Source of the DNA: Devosia sp.
GTDB lineage: Bacteria; Pseudomonadota; Alphaproteobacteria; Rhizobiales; Devosiaceae
Assembly: GCA_028290685.1 (NCBI GenBank)
Contig: JAQGJI010000117.1
Span: 1 to 6,556, forward strand
Direction: 5' to 3'
Length of the DNA stretch: 6,556 nucleotides
Both the position numbers and the translations under genes were made by a program. Positions 4,881 to 6,556 of the stretch are shown here, one piece after another. The notes under the pieces are model-generated. The model did not search any database, was not told the DNA's origin, and saw nothing but the letters and a program-made list of their open reading frames with translations. The number at the start of each line of letters is the position of its first letter. Position 1 is the first letter of the stretch.

Positions 4881-6311
4881 ATGTCAGCTAAACGCAGTCT
4901 TTTCCGAGGCCGGTTCTGGGGGCTTTCCAACAAGCTCATCGCAACAATCATTGCGGTGATCCTGCTTGTGGAAATCCTGTTTTATGTTCCCTCGCTGGCC
5001 TCGTTCCGGGCCAGCTGGCTCAATGACCGCTTGCGCGTGGGGGTGGTTGCCGCGCGGGTGTTGGATGCTGTGCCGGACGTGATGGCGCTGCCCCGCAACC
5101 TTACCGATCGCCTGCTGACCTCGGCCGGTGCCAATGCCATTGTGTATCGGCGAGAAGGGCAGAGTCAGCTGATCGAGCTGGCCGATCCGGTGACCCCCGA
5201 TGTGGTGGTCACGGCCGACATGCGCCAGACCGATTTCATGACCCTGATGGTTGGGGCCTTCGACACGCTGTTTGCGGGTCCCGGGCGAACCCTGCGTATC
5301 GTGGGCGAGGGCGATCTGGAGGAAAGCCTGGTGGAGCTGCTGATGCCCGAGCGGCCATTGCGCCAGGATATGCTCGACTATTCCCGCCAGATCGGGGCGC
5401 TGTCGCTGGCCATTGCCGCGGCAACGGCGGTGGCGCTTTATGTTCTTGTGAGTTTTTTGTTCATCCATCCGGTGCGCCGGCTGACACAAAACATGCTCGC
5501 CTTTCGCCAAGCACCGGAAAACGGCAGCCTGATTATCAGGCCCTCGGCGCGGCGCGACGAAATCGGGGTTGCCGAACGCGAACTGGGCGCCATGGAACAG
5601 GACATATTTTCCATGCTCAGGCAGCGGCGGCATCTGGCCGATCTGGGTCTGGCCGTCGCCAAGATCAACCATGATCTGCGCAATACCCTGACTTCCGCGC
5701 AATTGTTGTCCGATCAAGTGGCGACCCTGGATGACCCCAAGGTGCAGCGCCTGGCGCCCCGCCTGGTGACAACGCTGGACCGCGCGATCGGCTTTGCCCA
5801 GTCGGTGCTGGAATATGGCCGCCAAACTACCGTGCCACCGATGTTCGCCGCCGTTGCCATGCGCGGCCTTGTGGACGATGCGGCATTCGACGCGCGCCTG
5901 GTTGGTCATCCTTCGATAGTGTTCAACAACGGGCTCGCCCCCGATCTTGTGCTCAGCGTCGATGTTGGCCAAATGGGGCGGGTCCTGCTCAATTTGCTCA
6001 AAAACGCCCGCGAGGCGCTTGAAGCGTCCAGCGCGCCCATCAACGAGCCTGTGGTCTCTGTTACGATGGCGCAAGCCGATGCAACGATTACGATTTCGGT
6101 CAGCGACAATGGCCCTGGCCTGCCCCCCCGGGCGCGCGACAATCTCTTTGTGGCGTTCGAGGGCTCCGCGCGCTCGGGCGGCACGGGCCTTGGCCTTGCG
6201 ATTGCCCGCGAGATCACCGAGGCGCATGGCGGGCAGCTGCTTTTTGTGGACCAGCCCATGGGCACCCGCTTTGATATCGTGCTGCCCCTGATGTTGCGAG
6301 CTCCCGGATGA
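4881..6311 (+). CDS. HAMP domain sensor histidine kinase, orphan in this window
   Basis: An inner-membrane two-component kinase of 476 residues. Order: a membrane helix (about 18-40), a periplasmic sensing region of about 130 residues (41-170), a second helix (about 171-195), a HAMP linker (about 195-247, with P197 and DEIG at 226-229), a dimerisation/phosphoacceptor helix with H-box INHDLRNTL (His264), and a HATPase_c domain. The ATPase boxes are complete: N-box NLLKNAREAL (Asn375), G1 DNGPG (409-413), F-box near 423-426 and G2 GGTGLGLA (433-440). The H-box has Asn-Thr where most kinases have Thr-Pro. No PAS or receiver domain is present and no response regulator gene follows, so its partner must lie elsewhere. 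The periplasmic ligand cannot be told from sequence. The ATG at 4881 lies 52 bp after the flavoprotein gene, is preceded by no clear Shine-Dalgarno, and puts the first helix about 17 residues from the N-terminus, as expected. Confidence 0.93.
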   Translation: MSAKRSLFRGRFWGLSNKLIATIIAVILLVEILFYVPSLASFRASWLNDRLRVGVVAARVLDAVPDVMALPRNLTDRLLTSAGANAIVYRREGQSQLIELADPVTPDVVVTADMRQTDFMTLMVGAFDTLFAGPGRTLRIVGEGDLEESLVELLMPERPLRQDMLDYSRQIGALSLAIAAATAVALYVLVSFLFIHPVRRLTQNMLAFRQAPENGSLIIRPSARRDEIGVAERELGAMEQDIFSMLRQRRHLADLGLAVAKINHDLRNTLTSAQLLSDQVATLDDPKVQRLAPRLVTTLDRAIGFAQSVLEYGRQTTVPPMFAAVAMRGLVDDAAFDARLVGHPSIVFNNGLAPDLVLSVDVGQMGRVLLNLLKNAREALEASSAPINEPVVSVTMAQADATITISVSDNGPGLPPRARDNLFVAFEGSARSGGTGLGLAIAREITEAHGGQLLFVDQPMGTRFDIVLPLMLRAPG

Positions 6312-6354
6312 AGACGCGGTGAAAACTATCACTTGCGCGCTTGCCAAGCCGGAA

Positions 6355-6429
6355 CGGCCCATGTATGGGTTGCCGCGCTTCAGGCCGATATGCATTGAAA
6401 CGCTTCACCTGAACCGCCGTTCCGACGGC
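6355..6429 (+). other. Weak hairpins between the kinase gene and tRNA-Arg
   Basis: The 123-bp gap 6312-6434 holds two small dyads. Near 6355-6376, CCCAT/ATGGG is flanked by CGGC and GCCG, giving an imperfect stem. At 6416-6429, GCCGT-TCCG-ACGGC forms a 5-bp stem with a four-base loop only five bases before the tRNA. Neither is followed by a T-tract, so neither qualifies as an intrinsic terminator. The second could be a hairpin in the 5' leader of the tRNA precursor. I found no convincing tRNA promoter; TTGCCG at 6370 has no good -10 partner. Confidence 0.25.
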
Positions 6430-6434
6430 CGTGC

Positions 6435-6511
6435 GCGCCCTTAGCTCAGCTGGATAGAGCACCAGACTACGAATCTGGGGGTCAGGAGTTCGAATCTCTT
6501 AGGGCGCGCCA
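6435..6511 (+). tRNA. tRNA-Arg (anticodon ACG)
   Basis: A full cloverleaf can be drawn by hand: acceptor stem GCGCCCT (6435-6441) with AGGGCGC (6501-6507), D stem GCTC/GAGC (6444-6447 and 6457-6460), anticodon stem CCAGA/TCTGG (6462-6466 and 6474-6478) with loop CTACGAA, a five-base variable loop (6479-6483), T stem AGGAG/CTCTT (6484-6488 and 6496-6500, one G-T pair) and T loop TTCGAAT. The anticodon ACG (6469-6471) would have A34 converted to inosine by TadA, reading CGU, CGC and CGA. Discriminator G6508 is followed by an encoded CCA (6509-6511). Flanking bases extend the acceptor pairing by two (GC at 6433-6434 with GC at 6508-6509), which may compete with mature-end formation. After the tRNA, 6512-6556 is T-rich at first and holds no recognisable feature. 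Confidence 0.97.
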
Positions 6512-6556
6512 TTTATTTTCTCAATTGTCAGGCCAAATCGTACTTGGGTCGATTCC

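Noticed and set aside
4884..6395. Minus-strand open frame of 503 codons opposite the histidine kinase
   Set aside because: The opposite strand encodes a full-length kinase with all its motifs. This frame is rich in His, Gln and Arg with no domain, typical of a shadow frame.
6435..6556. tRNA-Arg as an integration site for a genomic island
   Set aside because: tRNA genes are common attachment sites, but no integrase or direct repeat of the tRNA 3' end is visible in the 45 bases after it.

Overview
This GC-rich window looks like a conserved chromosomal segment of an alphaproteobacterium, most likely of the order Hyphomicrobiales (Rhizobiales). A Devosia-like genus is my best guess, but it rests on remembered protein texture and cannot be proven here. 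The reasons are the order rpmH-rnpA-yidC-yihA, the alphaproteobacterial style of YidC (lysine in place of the E. coli groove arginine) and a cytoplasmic kinase core with the H-box INHDLRN. Short GC-rich dyads of the kind scattered through these genomes also fit. I see no transposase, integrase, phage gene, CRISPR array or plasmid function.

Minus strand, read right to left (3283 down to 1): a near-consensus sigma70-type promoter drives rpmH (ribosomal protein bL34), then rnpA (RNase P protein), yidC (membrane insertase) and yihA/engB (ribosome-assembly GTPase, cut by the window edge). The first three genes are tightly packed: 13 bp between rpmH and rnpA, and an ATGA overlap between rnpA and yidC. 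The 162-bp gap between yidC and yihA carries two GC-rich palindromes. The group joins ribosome construction, tRNA maturation and membrane-protein insertion. The rpmH leader has a hairpin lying exactly between a Shine-Dalgarno-like sequence and the start codon.

Plus strand (3336 to 6511): a divergently transcribed flavoprotein of the pyridine nucleotide-disulfide oxidoreductase family (3398-4828) is followed by a HAMP sensor histidine kinase (4881-6311) and a tRNA-Arg(ACG) gene (6435-6511). The flavoprotein is the most unusual item. Its fold and FAD-binding N-terminus are recognisable and its frame is intact for 476 codons. Yet it lacks the redox-active cysteine pair, the aspartate of the C-terminal FAD motif, one glycine of the NAD(P) Rossmann motif and the C-terminal catalytic His/Glu dyad. 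The kinase appears complete but has no response regulator in view, and a perfect TATAAT box lies so close to its ATG that the mRNA could be almost leaderless.

No gene-free stretch exceeds 300 bases. The three gaps (600-761, 3153-3397, 6312-6434) hold, respectively, the paired palindromes, the divergent promoters with the rpmH leader, and weak hairpins ahead of the tRNA. Apart from the degenerate flavoprotein and the regulatory details, this is ordinary core-genome territory, and I do not see a complete novel system.
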